From positions 1 to 38,839 of the forward strand of contig JAJDTI010000103.1 of the NCBI GenBank assembly GCA_022827245.1: a stretch of DNA of 38,839 bases, in the 5' to 3' direction. Position 1 is the first letter of the stretch. Each line of letters starts with the position of its first letter. Below, piece by piece: positions 26,192 through 36,062 of this stretch. Both the position numbers and the translations under genes were made by a program. Source of the stretch: Pseudomonadales bacterium. GTDB lineage: Bacteria; Pseudomonadota; Gammaproteobacteria; Pseudomonadales; Azotimanducaceae. A model generated the notes under the pieces. That model had not been told where the DNA came from. It made no database searches and saw only the letters and a list, made by a program, of their open reading frames with translations.

Positions 26192-27052
26192 TCAGCCCGC
26201 GCCAACCGCCTCCGCCTGCCGCACCTGCGTACGCAGCATCAGCCGCCGGCAATTCGGATCGAACGCCGCCCGCCGGTGCATGACGGTGCGGTTGTCCCAG
26301 ACGACGAGGTCGCCGACGCGCCATTGCTGCGTCCAGGAGTCGCCGGGAAGGGCGACGTGGCGCCAGATCTCGTCCAGGAGCGCCTCGCTCTCGTCGAGAG
26401 GCAACCCTTCGACGTACGCGTCCTGGCGGCGTCCCAGGTACAGGGCGTCGCGGCCGGTCTCGGGATGGCGCAGCACAATGGGGTGATACGCGCCGGGCGC
26501 ATCGCGCGGGTCGTCGACGTCGCGGTGGCCGCGGCGCAACTTGCCGATGCTGTCGTGGGCGGCGTCGTGCTTCACGCGCAACGCCCGGGCCCGCTCCGCG
26601 AGTGCCGGCGGCAGCGCCTCGAGGGCCCCGATCATGTTGCAGTAGTGCGTATCGCCCTCGGCCGGAGGAACCTCGACCGCGTAGAGGATGCTCGCCGTGG
26701 GTGGCCGCTCGATGTAGGACATGTCCGTATGCCACTTCGCCTCGGCCGCGCCGAGTCCGCCGATGGGCCGGCCGTCCCGGACGATGTTGGAGATCACGGT
26801 GACGTAGGGGTGCGGGATCTTCGCGAGTTCCTCCGGCGTGATCCTGCCGAAGGGAGCGTACTCCAGCGGGCCGAATCGCCCGCTGAAGGCCTGCAGCACT
26901 TCGCGGTCCAGGCGCTGGTCCCGGAAACGCAGCACCGCCCGGTCGAGCCAGGCGGCGTGGACCGCTGCGAAGGCGGCGTCGTCCAGCGCGCCGATCTCGA
27001 CGTCCACCACGTCGGCTCCGAAGGAGGCGTTCTCGAAGGGCAGGATCTGCAT
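26192..27052 (-). CDS. TauD/TfdA family Fe(II)/2-oxoglutarate dioxygenase
   Basis: The 286-aa protein is a non-haem iron dioxygenase using 2-oxoglutarate. The facial triad is visible: KWHTDMSY supplies His-x-Asp, and the distal His is in DNRTVMHRR. The following LMLRTQV contains the Arg that binds the co-substrate. Other family parts are AVLRFRDQRLD and FGPLEYAPFG near the N-terminus. The open frame extends upstream, but the ATG at 27052 (MQILPFENASFGADV) is the family start. The start is two bases after the membrane-protein stop. TauD (taurine), TfdA (2,4-D) and other substrates cannot be told apart here. Confidence 0.9.
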   Translation of the reverse strand: MQILPFENASFGADVVDVEIGALDDAAFAAVHAAWLDRAVLRFRDQRLDREVLQAFSGRFGPLEYAPFGRITPEELAKIPHPYVTVISNIVRDGRPIGGLGAAEAKWHTDMSYIERPPTASILYAVEVPPAEGDTHYCNMIGALEALPPALAERARALRVKHDAAHDSIGKLRRGHRDVDDPRDAPGAYHPIVLRHPETGRDALYLGRRQDAYVEGLPLDESEALLDEIWRHVALPGDSWTQQWRVGDLVVWDNRTVMHRRAAFDPNCRRLMLRTQVRQAEAVGAG

Positions 27053-27054
27053 GG

Positions 27055-27507
27055 TCAGGCCTCGCGGAAACGGTGACGTGCGCGCCACAGCGCGACGGTC
27101 GGCACGACGAAGACGGCGGCCGGGATGATGGCCAGCCAGGGGCTCCCCGGACCGTACAGGAGGCCGAACACGCCCATGGCGACGGCGACCTGCGCCACGT
27201 ACACGGCGGCCCACGGCCACATCCAGGGGCGCATCTTCCAGAAACCGTACGCGCCCGCCCCGTAGATGGCCCAGTGCAGGGGCTCGGTGGCCTTCGCCGC
27301 CCAGCCGTCGAGCACGAAGCCGAACCAGACCTCCCGATCCTCGGCGACCGGCTTGAGGAACAGGTCGTACGGCATGTAGACGAAGGTCATGTAGAGGCAG
27401 AAGTACCAGATGAGGTTCATCCACCAGGGACGCCGGCGCCAGCTCGCGGCGACGATCTGCGGAAAGGTCGGCCGCGTCGGAGATCGGGCGGATTCCGATG
27501 CCTTCAT
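27055..27507 (-). CDS. Small integral membrane protein, unknown function
   Basis: A 150-aa protein with about four hydrophobic, Trp/Tyr-rich segments: WWMNLIWYFCLYMTFVYMPY, WAIYGAGAYGFW, WPWAAVYVAQVAVAMGVFGL and WLAIIPAAVFVVPTVALW. I do not recognise the family. I prefer the ATG at 27507 (MKASESARSP); an in-frame ATG at 27561 adds 18 residues but runs into the facing promoter region. It is paired with the dioxygenase, with a 2-bp gap, so the two are almost surely one transcript. It might take up or sense the dioxygenase substrate, but nothing in the sequence proves this. Confidence 0.7.
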   Translation of the reverse strand: MKASESARSPTRPTFPQIVAASWRRRPWWMNLIWYFCLYMTFVYMPYDLFLKPVAEDREVWFGFVLDGWAAKATEPLHWAIYGAGAYGFWKMRPWMWPWAAVYVAQVAVAMGVFGLLYGPGSPWLAIIPAAVFVVPTVALWRARHRFREA

Positions 27508-27592
27508 GTGGCGCTTCCGCGAAAGTCCGGAAACCGCGCAAGTATAAGCATGGGCGGGCAATCGGCCGTTATCATTCGGGGACGTACAAGTG

Positions 27593-27600
27593 GGAGGTGA
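27593..27600 (+). promoter_or_regulatory. Perfect Shine-Dalgarno of the GYD gene
   Basis: GGAGGTGA is complementary to eight consecutive bases of the 16S anti-SD and lies 5 bp before the ATG at 27606. It fixes that start although the frame is open upstream. Confidence 0.6.
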
Positions 27601-27605
27601 ACGCG

Positions 27606-27926
27606 ATGGGCAAGTACCTGTTCGAGGCGAACTACACGCAGGAGGGCGCCGGTGGGCTGGCGCGGGTAGGGGGCGTGAGTCGGCGCGAGGCCCTCACCGC
27701 CACCGTCGAGGGGGTGGGCGGCAAGATGGTGGCGTTCTACTACGCTTTCGGTGATCCGGACGCCTACATGATCGTGGACCTGCCGGACGACGCCACCGCG
27801 ACGGCCGTCGCCCTGACCATCGCCCGCGCCGGGGTGCTCACCATCGAAACCACCGTGCTGATCGAGCCGGAGACGGTCGACGAGGCCGTGCGGATGGACG
27901 TTCCATACCGCGTGCCGGGAGACTGA
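27606..27926 (+). CDS. GYD domain-containing protein
   Basis: The 106-aa soluble protein matches the GYD family of small ferredoxin-like alpha/beta proteins: YLFEANYTQEGAGGL, RREALTATVEGVGGKM, YYAFGDPDAYMIVDLPDD and TIARAGVLTIETTVLI. The family name motif GYD reads GDPDAY here. Function is unknown; members often appear near metabolic genes and may act as small-molecule sensors or mono-oxygenase-like proteins. It is divergent from the membrane protein-dioxygenase pair, with 98 bp between the starts. Confidence 0.85.
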   Translation: MGKYLFEANYTQEGAGGLARVGGVSRREALTATVEGVGGKMVAFYYAFGDPDAYMIVDLPDDATATAVALTIARAGVLTIETTVLIEPETVDEAVRMDVPYRVPGD

Positions 27927-28178
27927 CGCCCCGGTCTCGGACGTGTCGGCTGCGGCGGCGCGGGGTGGGCGCCGACTCAGTTCGCGTCGTGCACTTCGTT
28001 ATCCGGCCGTTGCCGGGCGGCGGCTTGCTGCAACGAGAGCACCGTGCCGGCGAGGCGGTCGTCTTCATGCGCTTGGACGCGCTGGCGCTGTCGCGGGACC
28101 TGCTGGACGGGGTGCGGCGCCGCGTCGCGGGCGAATGAGGCCGTGCCACGGTGTTGAGGGGCGCGAGCGTGGCCAGCG

Positions 28179-28208
28179 TTGCCGTGCGGCCCCCGCTTCT
28201 CGTAGAAT
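28179..28208 (+). promoter_or_regulatory. Putative carAB promoter
   Basis: TTGCCG (28179-28184) and TAGAAT (28203-28208) with an 18-bp spacer. A transcript would begin near 28215, immediately at the left arm of the hairpin that precedes carA. Confidence 0.45.
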
Positions 28209-28216
28209 CCCGTTCA

Positions 28217-28246
28217 GCCGTCGAGTCGTGGGCCGACGGCTTTTTT
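28217..28246 (+). terminator. Intrinsic terminator / attenuator in the carA leader
   Basis: GCCGTCG (28217-28223) pairs perfectly with CGACGGC (28234-28240) across a 10-base loop and is followed by six T residues. This has all parts of a rho-independent terminator. It ends only 15 bp before the carA start and begins at the predicted transcription start, so it could attenuate carAB. It could alternatively end transcription from upstream. Confidence 0.65.
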
Positions 28247-28261
28247 GTACAGGAACGCTGA

Positions 28262-29410
28262 TTGACCGCGATACTCGCGCTGGAGGACGGTAGCGTCTTT
28301 CGCGGCAGCTCCATCGGCACGCCCGGAGTTGCCGTCGGGGAGGTCGTTTTCAACACGGCCATGACCGGCTACCAGGAGATCCTCACCGACCCCTCCTACG
28401 CTCGCCAGATCGTCACGCTCACGTATCCGCACATCGGCAACACGGGTGCGAACCCGGAGGACGCCGAGTCCGACTCGGTGTGGGCGGAGGGGCTCGTGAT
28501 CCGTGACCTGCCGCTGCGCACGAGCAGTTGGCGAGCGGCCCAGACCCTGCCGGAATTCCTGCGGGACCGCGGGGTCGTGGCGATCGCGGACATCGACACG
28601 CGCCGCCTGACGCGGCGCATCCGGGAGCAGGGCGCGCTCGGCGGCTGCATCCTGGCCGGTCCGGACCTGTCGGAGGAGACCGCCATCGAGAAGGCCCGCG
28701 CCTTCCCCGGTCTCGCGGGCATGGACCTGGCCCAGGTGGTGAGCCGCGAGGATCGCACGGTCTGGTCGGAGGGCGGCTGGCGCGACGATGTCGGCTATGC
28801 GGATGGGCCTCCGCCGCGGTACGACGTGGTGGCCTACGACTTCGGGGTCAAGCGCAACATCCTCCGCCTCCTCGTGGACCGGGGCTGCCGCGTCACCCTG
28901 GTGCCGGCGCGTACGACCTCGGACGAAGTGCTGGCCATGCGCCCCGACGGCGTCTTCCTGTCGAACGGACCGGGCGATCCGGACCCGTGCGACTACGCCA
29001 TCGCGGCGATCCGGGACATCGTCGAGACGGACCTGCCGGTGTTCGGCATCTGCCTGGGCCACCAGTTGCTGGGGCTCGCGAGCGGCGCCCGGACCGTCAA
29101 GATGCCGCACGGCCACCACGGGGCGAACCATCCCGTGCGGGACCTGCGCACGGGGCAGGTCGTCATCACGAGCCAGAACCACGGGTTCGCGGTGGACGCG
29201 ACGAGCCTGCCGGAGCAGGTCGAAGCCACGCACGTTTCCCTGTTCGACGGCACGCTGCAGGGGATCCGGCGGACGGACCGCCCGGCCTTCGGCTTCCAGG
29301 GACACCCCGAGGCGAGTCCGGGCCCGCAGGACTGCCGGTACCTGTTCGACGCGTTCGTCGCGTTCATGCACCAGGGGCGGCGGGCGCGGGGCGACCATGC
29401 CCCGGCGTGA
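28262..29410 (+). CDS. carA: Carbamoyl-phosphate synthase small subunit
   Basis: The 382-aa glutaminase subunit supplies ammonia from glutamine for carbamoyl phosphate, the precursor of arginine and pyrimidines. The class I amidotransferase site is complete: Cys264 in [12 protein letters not shown], and His348/Glu350 in [11 protein letters not shown]. The N-terminal [13 protein letters not shown] and [20 protein letters not shown] are typical. It starts with TTG at 28262, preceded by AGGAA; no later start keeps the conserved N-terminus. It overlaps carB by 14 bp. Length equals E. coli CarA. Confidence 0.97.
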   Translation: MTAILALEDGSVFRGSSIGTPGVAVGEVVFNTAMTGYQEILTDPSYARQIVTLTYPHIGNTGANPEDAESDSVWAEGLVIRDLPLRTSSWRAAQTLPEFLRDRGVVAIADIDTRRLTRRIREQGALGGCILAGPDLSEETAIEKARAFPGLAGMDLAQVVSREDRTVWSEGGWRDDVGYADGPPPRYDVVAYDFGVKRNILRLLVDRGCRVTLVPARTTSDEVLAMRPDGVFLSNGPGDPDPCDYAIAAIRDIVETDLPVFGICLGHQLLGLASGARTVKMPHGHHGANHPVRDLRTGQVVITSQNHGFAVDATSLPEQVEATHVSLFDGTLQGIRRTDRPAFGFQGHPEASPGPQDCRYLFDAFVAFMHQGRRARGDHAPA

Positions 29411-32400
29411 CGACCTCCACTCCGTCCTGATCCTGGGCGCGGGGCCCATCGTCATCGGCCAGGCGTGCGAGTTCGACTACTCGGGCGCCCAGGCGTGCAA
29501 GGCCCTCGGCGACGAGGGGTACCGCGTGGTGCTCGTCAACTCGAATCCCGCGACGATCATGACCGATCCGGCCATGGCGGACGCCACGTACATCGAGCCG
29601 GTGGAATGGCGCACCGTCGCGCGGATCATCGAGGCCGAGAAGCCGGACGCCCTGCTGCCCACCATGGGCGGCCAGACGGCGCTCAACTGCGCGCTCGACC
29701 TGGTCCGCGAAGGGGTGCTCGAAGCGCACGGCGTGGAGCTCATCGGCGCGAGCCAGGACGCCATCGACAAGGCCGAGGACCGCGAGCGCTTCATCGAGGC
29801 GATGCGCCGCATCGGGCTCGAGACGCCGCGCTCGGCCATCGCGCACAGCATCGAGGAGGCGCTGCAGGTGCAAAGCCGCCTCGGCTATCCCTGCATCATC
29901 CGGCCCTCCTTCACCCTCGGCGGCAGCGGCGGCGGCGTCGCCTACAACCGCGAGGAGTTCCTGGAGATCTGCGCCCGGGGGCTCGACCTGTCCCCGACGA
30001 ACGAACTCCTGATCGACGAGTCCCTGCTCGGCTGGAAAGAGTTCGAGATGGAGGTGGTCCGGGACAAGCTGGACAACTGCATCATCGTCTGCTCCATCGA
30101 GAACGTCGACCCGATGGGGGTGCACACCGGGGACTCCATCACCGTCGCGCCGTCGCAGACCCTCACCGACAAGGAGTACCAGCGCCTGCGCAACGCCTCC
30201 ATTGCGGTGCTGCGCGAGATCGGCGTGGAGACCGGCGGATCGAACGTCCAGTTCGCCGTGGATCCGGAGACCGGGCGCATGGTCGTGATCGAGATGAACC
30301 CGCGGGTGTCGCGGTCGTCGGCGCTCGCGTCCAAGGCGACCGGTTTCCCGATCGCCAAGGTCGCCGCGAAGCTCGCGGTCGGCTACACCCTCGACGAACT
30401 CGCCAACGACATCACTGGCGTGACGCCGGCGTCCTTCGAACCGGCCATCGACTACGTGGTCACCAAGGTGCCGCGTTTCACCTTCGAGAAGTTCAGCCAG
30501 GTCTCCGACCGCATCACCACGCAGATGAAGTCCGTGGGCGAGGTCATGGCGATCGGGCGGACGTTCAAGGAGTCCTTCCAGAAGGCGCTCCGGGGCCTCG
30601 AGACGGGGATGACCGGGCTCAACCCGGTGCTGTCCGGCGACACGGCGGAGGAGCGCGAGCGACGGCTGGCCCGGGAACTGTCGAGCCCGGGGGCGGACCG
30701 GATCTGGTATGTCGCCGACGCTTTCCGGGGCGGCGCCACCGTGGCCGACCTCTACGAGGCCACGGCCATCGACCCCTGGTTCCTGGCGCAGATCGAGGAT
30801 CTCGTCGGGAGCGAGGCGGGGGTGACGTCGCTCGACGACCTGACGGGCGAGGCGCTGTGGCGGCTCAAGCGCGACGGGTTCTCGGACGAGCGGCTCGCGG
30901 AACTGGCGGGTTGCGACGAGGACGCGGTCCGCGAGCGGCGCCGGCGCCTTGGCGTCAAGCCCGCATTCAAGCGGGTTGACACGTGTGCGGCGGAGTTCCC
31001 GGCCAGCACGGCGTATCTCTATTCCACCTACGAGGAGGAGTGCGAGGCGGATCCCACCGACGCCCGCAAGATCATGGTGCTCGGCGGCGGGCCGAACCGC
31101 ATCGGGCAGGGGATCGAGTTCGACTACTGCTGCGTGCACGCCGCCCTCGCCATGCGCGAGGACGGCTTCGAGACCATCATGGTCAACTGCAACCCCGAAA
31201 CCGTCTCGACGGACTACGACACGTCGGACCGCCTCTACTTCGAGCCGGTCACCCTCGAGGACGTGCTCGCCATCGTGGACGTGGAGCGGCCCGCCGGTCT
31301 CATCGTCCAGTTCGGCGGCCAGACGCCCCTGAAGCTGGCCGACCGCCTGCACGCCGCGGGCGTACCGATCATCGGCACGCCCCCGGACGCGATCGACCGC
31401 GCGGAGGACCGTCAGCGGTTCCAGGCGGTCGTGGACAAGCTCGGCCTCAGGCAGCCTTCGAACCGGACCGTGGAGAGCGTCCCCGAGGGTCTCGCCGCGG
31501 CCGGGGAGATCGGCTTTCCGATCGTCGTGCGGCCGTCCTACGTACTGGGCGGCAGGGCGATGGAGATCGTCTACGCCGAGGCGGAGCTGCGCCGTTACCT
31601 CGGCGACGCCTTCGCCGTGTCGCACTCCGGCCCGGTGTTGCTCGACCGCTTCCTGGACCAGGCCGTCGAGGTCGACGTCGACGCGGTCAGCGACGGCGAG
31701 CGGGTGGTGATCGGGTCGATCATGCAGCACATCGAGCAGGCGGGCGTGCACTCCGGGGACTCGGCGTGCTCGCTGCCGCCCTACCGGCTTAGGGACGCCG
31801 TGCAGGACGAGATCCGGCGCCAGGTCCGGGACATCGCCCTGGAACTCGGCGTGATCGGCCTGATGAACGTGCAGCTTGCGGTGCAGGACGACGCCGTCTA
31901 CCTGCTCGAGGTCAATCCCCGCGCATCGCGCACCGTGCCGTTCGTGTCCAAGTGCATCGGCGTGTCGTTCGCCAAGATCGCGGCGCGGTGCATGGCGGGC
32001 GTGTCGCTGGACGCGCAGGGGTTCACGGAAGAGGTCGTGCCGTCCTACTTCGGCGTCAAGGAGTCGGTCTTCCCGTTCGCCAAGTTCCCGGGGGTCGATC
32101 CGATCCTGGGCCCGGAGATGAAGTCCACGGGCGAGGTGATGGGGGTGGGCGAGTCCTTCGCGGAAGCGTTCGCCAAGGCGTCCCTCGCCGCCGGCGAGAC
32201 CCTGCCGCAGGGCGGCAAGGCGTTCGTCAGCGTGAAGACGTCGGACCGTCCGTTCGTCGGCGCCATCGGCCGGGAACTGGTGGAACTCGGCTTCGAGATC
32301 GCAGCGACCAGGGGCACCGCGCGGACGTTGCGGGAGGCGGGCGTGCCGTGCCGGGTCGTCAACAAGGTGACCGAGGGGCGTCCCGACGTCACCGACATGA

Positions 32401-32636
32401 TGAAGAACGAGAAGATCGACCTGATCGTGAACACGACCGAGGGGCGCCGGTCCATCGCGGACTCCTCCGTGATCCGCAAGCTCGCGCTGCTGCACAAGGT
32501 GTGCTACACGACCACCCTTGCCGGCGGGGAGGCGTTCTGCATCGCGATGCGACACGGCGCGGTGGACCGGGTAAGAAGACTGCAGGACCTGCACCGCGCG
32601 ACGCTGCGCGAGGCCGGAGCCGCGGCCCCCTCATGA
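29397..32636 (+). CDS. carB: Carbamoyl-phosphate synthase large subunit
   Basis: The 1079-aa synthetase subunit has two homologous ATP-grasp halves. The first begins [20 protein letters not shown] and contains [16 protein letters not shown]; it makes carboxyphosphate and carbamate. The second begins [19 protein letters not shown] and contains [15 protein letters not shown]; it phosphorylates carbamate. The C-terminal MGS-like allosteric domain follows ([10 protein letters not shown] to [11 protein letters not shown]). The long frame is open upstream within carA, but the ATG at 29397 gives [16 protein letters not shown], the standard start. The stop overlaps greA as ATGA. Confidence 0.98.
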   Translation: MPRRDDLHSVLILGAGPIVIGQACEFDYSGAQACKALGDEGYRVVLVNSNPATIMTDPAMADATYIEPVEWRTVARIIEAEKPDALLPTMGGQTALNCALDLVREGVLEAHGVELIGASQDAIDKAEDRERFIEAMRRIGLETPRSAIAHSIEEALQVQSRLGYPCIIRPSFTLGGSGGGVAYNREEFLEICARGLDLSPTNELLIDESLLGWKEFEMEVVRDKLDNCIIVCSIENVDPMGVHTGDSITVAPSQTLTDKEYQRLRNASIAVLREIGVETGGSNVQFAVDPETGRMVVIEMNPRVSRSSALASKATGFPIAKVAAKLAVGYTLDELANDITGVTPASFEPAIDYVVTKVPRFTFEKFSQVSDRITTQMKSVGEVMAIGRTFKESFQKALRGLETGMTGLNPVLSGDTAEERERRLARELSSPGADRIWYVADAFRGGATVADLYEATAIDPWFLAQIEDLVGSEAGVTSLDDLTGEALWRLKRDGFSDERLAELAGCDEDAVRERRRRLGVKPAFKRVDTCAAEFPASTAYLYSTYEEECEADPTDARKIMVLGGGPNRIGQGIEFDYCCVHAALAMREDGFETIMVNCNPETVSTDYDTSDRLYFEPVTLEDVLAIVDVERPAGLIVQFGGQTPLKLADRLHAAGVPIIGTPPDAIDRAEDRQRFQAVVDKLGLRQPSNRTVESVPEGLAAAGEIGFPIVVRPSYVLGGRAMEIVYAEAELRRYLGDAFAVSHSGPVLLDRFLDQAVEVDVDAVSDGERVVIGSIMQHIEQAGVHSGDSACSLPPYRLRDAVQDEIRRQVRDIALELGVIGLMNVQLAVQDDAVYLLEVNPRASRTVPFVSKCIGVSFAKIAARCMAGVSLDAQGFTEEVVPSYFGVKESVFPFAKFPGVDPILGPEMKSTGEVMGVGESFAEAFAKASLAAGETLPQGGKAFVSVKTSDRPFVGAIGRELVELGFEIAATRGTARTLREAGVPCRVVNKVTEGRPDVTDMMKNEKIDLIVNTTEGRRSIADSSVIRKLALLHKVCYTTTLAGGEAFCIAMRHGAVDRVRRLQDLHRATLREAGAAAPS

Positions 32637-33106
32637 CGACGCCCATGACCCCGCAGGGCGAGCGCCGGTTGCGCGAGGAACTCGTGGAACTGAAGAACGT
32701 CGCGCGGCCGAACATCGTGCGCGAGATCGCGGCCGCCCGCGGCCACGGCGACCTGCGCGAGAACGCGGAGTATCACGCGGCGAAGGAACAGCAGGGCTTC
32801 ATCGAGGGACGCATCCGCGAGATCGAGGGCAAGCTCGCGGACGCGCAGGTCATCGACATCACCCGCATCGGGCGCACCGGCCGCGTCGTCTTCGGCACGA
32901 CGGTGACGCTCGAGGACTGCGACAGCGGCGAAACCGTGCGCTACCAGATCGTCGGCGAGGACGAGGCCGACCTCGGGGTGGGCAAGATCTCCTTCCTGTC
33001 GCCCATCGGCCGGGCGATGATCGGCAAGTCCGAAGAGGACGCGGTCGTGGTGGAGACGCCGAACGGAGAGCGGGAGTACGTCATCGACCGGGTCGAGCAC
33101 CTGTAA
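32633..33106 (+). CDS. greA: Transcription elongation factor GreA
   Basis: GreA enters the RNA polymerase secondary channel and stimulates cleavage of backtracked RNA. The 157-aa protein has the N-terminal coiled coil ([39 protein letters not shown] with the acidic tip) and the C-terminal FKBP-like domain ([27 protein letters not shown]). The ATG at 32633 overlaps the carB stop; a second ATG at 32645 is possible, but the first aligns better with E. coli GreA length (158). carA-carB-greA form one operon. Confidence 0.97.
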   Translation: MTTPMTPQGERRLREELVELKNVARPNIVREIAAARGHGDLRENAEYHAAKEQQGFIEGRIREIEGKLADAQVIDITRIGRTGRVVFGTTVTLEDCDSGETVRYQIVGEDEADLGVGKISFLSPIGRAMIGKSEEDAVVVETPNGEREYVIDRVEHL

Positions 33107-33129
33107 CGCGCCGGGGCCGGCCGGGACGT

Positions 33130-33423
33130 TTACAGGTAGCGCGCAACGTTCGACAGTGTGGGCTTTGCCTCGGGGTTCTCGCGATACAGCACGACGACCT
33201 TGCCGATCCGTTGCACCAGGGTTGCTCCCGAGCGCGTCTGGAGGTCCTCGATGACCGTACGGCGGGCGGCGCGGTCGTCGATGTGCAGCCGGACTTTCAC
33301 GAGTTCGTGGTCGGTCAGCGCGCGATCGAGTTCCCGCACGGCGTTGTCGGTGGCGCCGTTCTCGGCGATCGCGACGATCGGATCGAGGTGGTGCGCCATG
33401 CCGCGCAGCGTTCGGATGTCCAT
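33130..33423 (-). CDS. yhbY: Ribosome assembly RNA-binding protein YhbY
   Basis: A CRM-domain protein that associates with pre-50S subunits. The 97-aa form from the ATG at 33423 matches E. coli length: LRGMAHHLDPIVAIAENGAT, ALTDHELVKVRLHIDD, and IGKVVVLYREN. An earlier in-frame ATG at 33471 would add 16 residues that lack homology. The GxxG loop typical of CRM domains reads GATD here. It converges with greA and diverges from rlmE. Confidence 0.93.
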   Translation of the reverse strand: MDIRTLRGMAHHLDPIVAIAENGATDNAVRELDRALTDHELVKVRLHIDDRAARRTVIEDLQTRSGATLVQRIGKVVVLYRENPEAKPTLSNVARYL

Positions 33424-33500
33424 TCGGATGTCCAAGGAGCGGGGTGTCGGCTGGACCGGTACGCCGGGCATGTTACACGCTGGCGCAGGGGCCTGACCCC

Positions 33501-34112
33501 ATGACGCGCCGGTCGAAGTCGAGCGCGGCGTGGCTCAGCCGTCAGCGCCGGGACCCCTACGCCGGTCGGGCGGTTTCCCGTGCCTACTTCAAGCTCGAAC
33601 AGCTCGACGCGAGGTTCCGGCTCGCGGGGCCGGACCGGGCCGTGCTGGAACTCGGCGCCGCTCCCGGCGGCTGGACGCAGTACCTCGGTCCGCGCTGCCG
33701 CCTGGTCGTCGCCTGCGACCTGCTGCCGCTGGCCACGGTTCCGGCCGGCGTTCGCGCCGTCGTGGGCGACGCGCGGGAGCCGGCCGTGCAGCGGCGCATA
33801 CTCGCAACGGCGAGTGCGTCCCGGAGCCGACCCTTCGACGTTGTATTGTCCGACATGGCCCCCAATATGAGTGGGAACAGGGTGCGCGATCAGGCGGTGG
33901 CGCTGGAGCTCGTGGAGTGCACGCTCGATCTCGCCGAACGGTGGCTCAAACCCCGCGGCCGCGTGGTCGTGAAGACGTTCCACGGAGGCGGGTTCGAGGA
34001 CCTCCTCGGGGACATGCGGGCGCGTTTCGAGGACGTGGTCGTGGCGAAACCCGGCGCCTCCCGGCGCGGCTCCCGGGAGGTCTATGCGACTGGACGATAT
34101 GGAGTAGAATGA
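33501..34112 (+). CDS. rlmE: 23S rRNA (uridine2552-2'-O)-methyltransferase RlmE
   Basis: RlmE (FtsJ/RrmJ) methylates U2552 in the A-loop of 23S rRNA during late 50S assembly. The 203-aa protein has the SAM-binding VLELGAAPGGWTQYL (about 49-63). The K-D-K-E catalytic tetrad is visible: Lys31 in AYFKLEQL, Asp in LSDMAPNMSGN, Lys in VVVKTFHGGGFE, and Glu in REVYATG. The start is the ATG at 33501; the frame is open 57 bp earlier without homology. The stop lies 36 bp before ftsH, the usual partner. Confidence 0.96.
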   Translation: MTRRSKSSAAWLSRQRRDPYAGRAVSRAYFKLEQLDARFRLAGPDRAVLELGAAPGGWTQYLGPRCRLVVACDLLPLATVPAGVRAVVGDAREPAVQRRILATASASRSRPFDVVLSDMAPNMSGNRVRDQAVALELVECTLDLAERWLKPRGRVVVKTFHGGGFEDLLGDMRARFEDVVVAKPGASRRGSREVYATGRYGVE

Positions 34113-34148
34113 GCGGTTACTGCTCACCCGATAACAGAGGGTAAGCGC

Positions 34149-36041
34149 TTGAACGATATGGGAAAAAACCTCCTGCTTTGGCTCATCGTCGCAGCCGTGC
34201 TGCTGACGGTCTTCCAGAACTTCAACGTCAAGAAGGACCCCACGGAGATCAGCTACTCCGAGTTCCTGGAAGACGTGCGCATGGACGACATCGACGCCGT
34301 GGTCATGGAGCGCACGCGGATCTTCGGCACCAGGAAGGGCGGCGAGGAGTTCATGGTGATCCGTCCGCCCATGTCCGACCCGAAGCTCGCGGATGACCTC
34401 TACAACCACGGCGTGACGATCACCGGCAAGGAAGAGGAAGAGCCGAGCATCTGGTGGCAGTTGCTGGTGGCGAGCTTCCCGATCCTCATCATCATCGCCG
34501 TGTTCATGCTGTTCATGCGGCAGATGCAGGGCGGCGCCGGAGGCCGTGGCGGGCCGATGGCGTTCGCCAAGAGCAAGGCGCGCCTCCTGTCGGAGGACCA
34601 GATCAAGACGACGTTCGCGGACGTGGCCGGGGTCGACGAAGCGAAGGAAGACGTCAGCGAACTCGTGGAGTTCCTGCGCGACCCGAGCAAGTTCCAGCGT
34701 CTCGGGGGACGCATCCCCCGCGGCATCCTGATGGTCGGCTCCCCCGGAACGGGCAAGACGCTGCTCGCCAAGGCCATCGCCGGGGAGGCGAAGGTGCCGT
34801 TCTTCTCGATCTCGGGCTCGGACTTCGTCGAGATGTTCGTCGGCGTCGGGGCCTCGCGGGTGCGCGACATGTTCGAGCAGGCGAAGAAGCAGGCGCCCTG
34901 CATCATCTTCATCGACGAGATAGACGCCGTGGGGCGGCACCGGGGCGCCGGCCTCGGGGGCGGTCACGACGAGCGCGAGCAGACCCTCAACCAGTTGCTC
35001 GTCGAGATGGACGGCTTCGAACCGAACGACGGGATCATCGTCATCGCGGCGACCAACCGGCCCGACGTGCTCGACAAGGCGCTGCTGCGTCCTGGACGTT
35101 TCGACCGCCAGGTCGTGGTGCCGCTGCCCGACATACGCGGCCGGGAGCAGATCCTCAAGGTGCACATGCGCCGCGTCCCGCTGTCGGACGACGTGGACCC
35201 GGCGATCATCGCCCGCGGCACGCCCGGCTTTTCCGGCGCCGACCTCGAGAACATCGTCAACGAGGCCGCCCTGTTCGCGGCCCGGGCCGGCAAGCGGCTC
35301 GTCATGATGGACGAGTTCGAGAAGGCCAAGGACAAGATCATGATGGGCACCGAGCGCAAGACCATGGTCATGTCCGAGAAGGAGAAGCGCAACACGGCCT
35401 ATCACGAGGCCGGCCACGCCATCGTGGGCCGCTCGCTGCCGGAGCACGACATGCTCTACAAGGTCACCATCGTGCCGCGGGGCCGGGCGCTCGGCGTGAC
35501 GATGTTCCTGCCGGAGGAGGACCGCTACAGCCTGAGCCGGCAGAGCGTGCTCTCCCAGATCACCAGCCTGTTCGGCGGACGCATCGCCGAGGAGCTGATC
35601 AACGGCAAGGAGGGCGTGACCACCGGGGCCGCGAACGACATCGAGCGGGCGACGCAGCTCGCGCGCAACATGGTGACGAAGTGGGGGCTGTCCGAGGAAC
35701 TCGGCCCCATCATGTACGACGAGGACGACGGCGAGGTGTTCCTCGGCATGTCGGCCGGCATGAAGCCCAAGCCGGTCTCCGGCGCGACGGCGGAAGCGAT
35801 CGACGCGGAAGTGCGGCGCATCGTCGACCAGTGCTACGAACGCGCGAAGGACATCCTCGTCGAGCACGAGGACAAGCTGCACAGCATGGCCGAGGCCCTC
35901 ATCGAGTACGAGACCCTCACGCCCGACCAGATCGACGACGTCATGGCCGGCGCCAAGCCGCGGGCGCCCAAGGTCGCACCACCGCCTCCGAAGGAAACGG
36001 AGGAGCCGAGCCCGATCGGCGATCCGGCGCAGGAGACCTGA
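34149..36041 (+). CDS. ftsH: ATP-dependent zinc metalloprotease FtsH
   Basis: FtsH is a membrane-anchored AAA+ protease that degrades misfolded membrane proteins and regulators such as sigma32 and LpxC. The 630-aa protein has two membrane helices (about 7-23 and 104-123) around a periplasmic domain. The AAA domain has Walker A GSPGTGKT (197-204) and Walker [13 protein letters not shown]. The zinc protease motif is HEAGH (419-423). The second residue of Walker A is Ser instead of the usual Pro. The TTG at 34149 gives [13 protein letters not shown], the conserved gammaproteobacterial start, with GAGGG about 8 bp upstream; the ATG at 34158 would cut three residues. Confidence 0.97.
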   Translation: MNDMGKNLLLWLIVAAVLLTVFQNFNVKKDPTEISYSEFLEDVRMDDIDAVVMERTRIFGTRKGGEEFMVIRPPMSDPKLADDLYNHGVTITGKEEEEPSIWWQLLVASFPILIIIAVFMLFMRQMQGGAGGRGGPMAFAKSKARLLSEDQIKTTFADVAGVDEAKEDVSELVEFLRDPSKFQRLGGRIPRGILMVGSPGTGKTLLAKAIAGEAKVPFFSISGSDFVEMFVGVGASRVRDMFEQAKKQAPCIIFIDEIDAVGRHRGAGLGGGHDEREQTLNQLLVEMDGFEPNDGIIVIAATNRPDVLDKALLRPGRFDRQVVVPLPDIRGREQILKVHMRRVPLSDDVDPAIIARGTPGFSGADLENIVNEAALFAARAGKRLVMMDEFEKAKDKIMMGTERKTMVMSEKEKRNTAYHEAGHAIVGRSLPEHDMLYKVTIVPRGRALGVTMFLPEEDRYSLSRQSVLSQITSLFGGRIAEELINGKEGVTTGAANDIERATQLARNMVTKWGLSEELGPIMYDEDDGEVFLGMSAGMKPKPVSGATAEAIDAEVRRIVDQCYERAKDILVEHEDKLHSMAEALIEYETLTPDQIDDVMAGAKPRAPKVAPPPPKETEEPSPIGDPAQET

Positions 36042-36062
36042 CCGATCTGCCGGGAGCGGGAG

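Larger units (their letters stand above)
27927..28261. other. Intergenic region before carA
   Basis: 335 bp. A 57-codon GTG frame at 27965-28138 (VGADSVRVVHFVIRPLPGGG and ending RRRVAGE) has a protein-like composition, but no RBS or known family, so I do not call it as a gene. The right end holds the carA promoter and hairpin listed separately. Confidence 0.4.

Noticed and set aside
27965..28138. 57-codon GTG frame before carA
   Set aside because: Protein-like composition, but no SD and no recognised family; high GC favours chance frames. Kept as a remark only.
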